Source of the DNA: Clostridia bacterium
Lineage (GTDB): Bacteria; Bacillota; Clostridia; Oscillospirales; CAG-272
DNA: 5,091 nt
Direction: 5' to 3'
Assembly: GCA_017456685.1 (NCBI GenBank)
Contig: JAFTIV010000088.1
Location: 1 to 5,091, forward strand
The notes under the pieces were generated by a model, which worked only from the letters and a program-made list of their open reading frames with translations, did not search any database and was not told the origin of the DNA. Each line of letters begins with the position of its first letter. Positions within the stretch are counted from its first letter, which is position 1. This document shows, piece by piece, positions 4,316-5,091 of the stretch. The position numbers and the translations under genes were made by a program.

Positions 4316-5091
4316 TTATTCGCCCTTAGATTGATTGAAGAGCCAGTTAGTGTTAGCCCTATTCTGCGCAACAGGCGTCCAAATAAGGTGTCCGCCACTC
4401 ATTAGGGTGAAGGAGATTTTTTCTTCCTTGCCGGCGCTTGCACAGGCTTGCTTTATTGCATCTACCATTGCTTTTGTTCCTTGTGGGGGAACGGTTGGGT
4501 CGGTTGAGCCGTGGAAGGTCCTTATAGGAAGGTCTGTGAGCTTTTCTGCCATAGCAACATCGGCTCCGCCACAAATAGGCATAACCGCTGCAAAGAGCTC
4601 GGTGTGGCGCATTGCCAAATCCCAAGTGCCAAAGCCACCCATTGAAAGTCCTATTCCGTAGTAGCGCGACTTGTCAGTTGAAAGCTCCTTTTCAAGCTCA
4701 TAAAGAAGCTCGACAACCGCCTTTAGTTCGTTGCTTTCCTTGACTGTCTCTGTGCTATAGTTTCCCTTGTTCCAAGGGGTGTCAACCCATTGATTATTGT
4801 CGGGGCATTGAGGCGCGATTATGATTGATTCGTGATATGGGTTTTCCTTGATTGAGAACAGGTAAGGAAGCATATTTGAAAGGTGCGAGCCGTTGTCGCT
4901 TCCGCGCTCTCCTGCTCCGTGAAGGAATATAATAACGGGGTATTGCTTGCTCGGGTCGTAGCTTGAGGGCACATAGAGACGATATTTAAGATTTGTTTTA
5001 TCGCTCGCAACAAACTCTCTTGCCTCAAAGACCTGCAAGAGCCCCTCAAGGTCGTAAATGCCCTCGGGTCTTGTTCCCTTAACATAGAGAG
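4316..5091 (-). CDS. Alpha/beta hydrolase, COG4099-like predicted esterase/peptidase, 5' end missing
   Basis: The protein has a serine-hydrolase fold and probably acts as a carboxylesterase or peptidase. Counting from the first full codon at the right edge (5089-5087), the nucleophile elbow is GLSMGG with Ser149. The acid is in HGSTDPTVPP (Asp197) and the catalytic His is in SGGHLIW (His234), so the triad is complete and correctly ordered. LHGAGERG near residues 56-63 supplies the oxyanion-hole region. YRLYVPSSYDPSKQYPVI-type sequence before it is typical of COG4099/PHB-depolymerase-like esterases. A TTG at 5038 could start a 240-residue protein, with GAGGGG only 3 bases upstream. However, the frame stays open for 17 more codons to the edge, with plausible coding sequence (LYVKGTRPEGIYDLEG), so a start outside the window is preferred. 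That leaves room for a signal peptide or another domain. It is convergent with the lipid kinase gene. The substrate is unknown. Confidence 0.88.
   Translation of the reverse strand, partial: LYVKGTRPEGIYDLEGLLQVFEAREFVASDKTNLKYRLYVPSSYDPSKQYPVIIFLHGAGERGSDNGSHLSNMLPYLFSIKENPYHESIIIAPQCPDNNQWVDTPWNKGNYSTETVKESNELKAVVELLYELEKELSTDKSRYYGIGLSMGGFGTWDLAMRHTELFAAVMPICGGADVAMAEKLTDLPIRTFHGSTDPTVPPQGTKAMVDAIKQACASAGKEEKISFTLMSGGHLIWTPVAQNRANTNWLFNQSKGE

Noticed and set aside
3788..4398. Minus-strand open frames across the lipid kinase 3' end and the hairpin region
   Set aside because: They cross the terminator and the palindromic arrays, overlap real genes on either side, show no domain, and have no clear ribosome binding site.

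Overview
The window looks like a piece of an anaerobic Firmicutes (Clostridia-type) chromosome, possibly from a gut lineage. This rests on a group B-type [FeFe] hydrogenase, AGAGG/AAGGAG ribosome binding sites close to ATG starts, and sigmaA-like promoters with 17-base spacers. It also rests on moderate-to-low GC and a DgkB/YegS-type lipid kinase. The organism cannot be named from the sequence alone.

Left part (1-2909, all on the minus strand). Read in the direction of transcription, a TetR-family regulator (2909-2337) is followed by a 107-base gap. That gap holds a good promoter (TTGACC-17-TAGAAT). Next comes a tight three-gene unit: a group B1/B3-type [FeFe] hydrogenase (2229-790), a P-loop kinase-like NTPase related to the so-called FlaR/topology-modulation proteins (790-233, 1-base TAATG overlap), and the start of a probable polysaccharide deacetylase (223 to the left edge). 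In the last junction the ribosome binding site overlaps the kinase stop codon. The three genes have no obvious shared pathway, so the operon is either a convenience grouping or an unrecognised functional link.

Middle (2910-3943). A 143-base divergent control region separates tetR from a plus-strand diacylglycerol/lipid kinase gene (3053-3913). The kinase has a near-consensus promoter (TTGACA-17-TACAAT). A perfect 18-bp palindrome (2986-3003) lies across its -10 box. A second inverted repeat (TTTGTCAAC/GTTGACAAA) spans its -35 box. The simplest reading is that the TetR protein represses the lipid kinase and perhaps itself. A strong intrinsic terminator (3916-3943) ends the kinase gene.

Right part (3944-5091). 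About 370 bases between two convergent genes hold an unusual non-coding element. It has one hairpin array of three units with an exact 22-base period and a second array in the opposite orientation, all linked by TGAAAT. The stem sequences differ from unit to unit while their pairing is kept. A segment with several more inverted repeats follows. This is the most unusual part of the window. The right edge carries a minus-strand alpha/beta hydrolase (COG4099-like predicted esterase/peptidase) whose reading frame is still open at the edge, so its N-terminus is missing.
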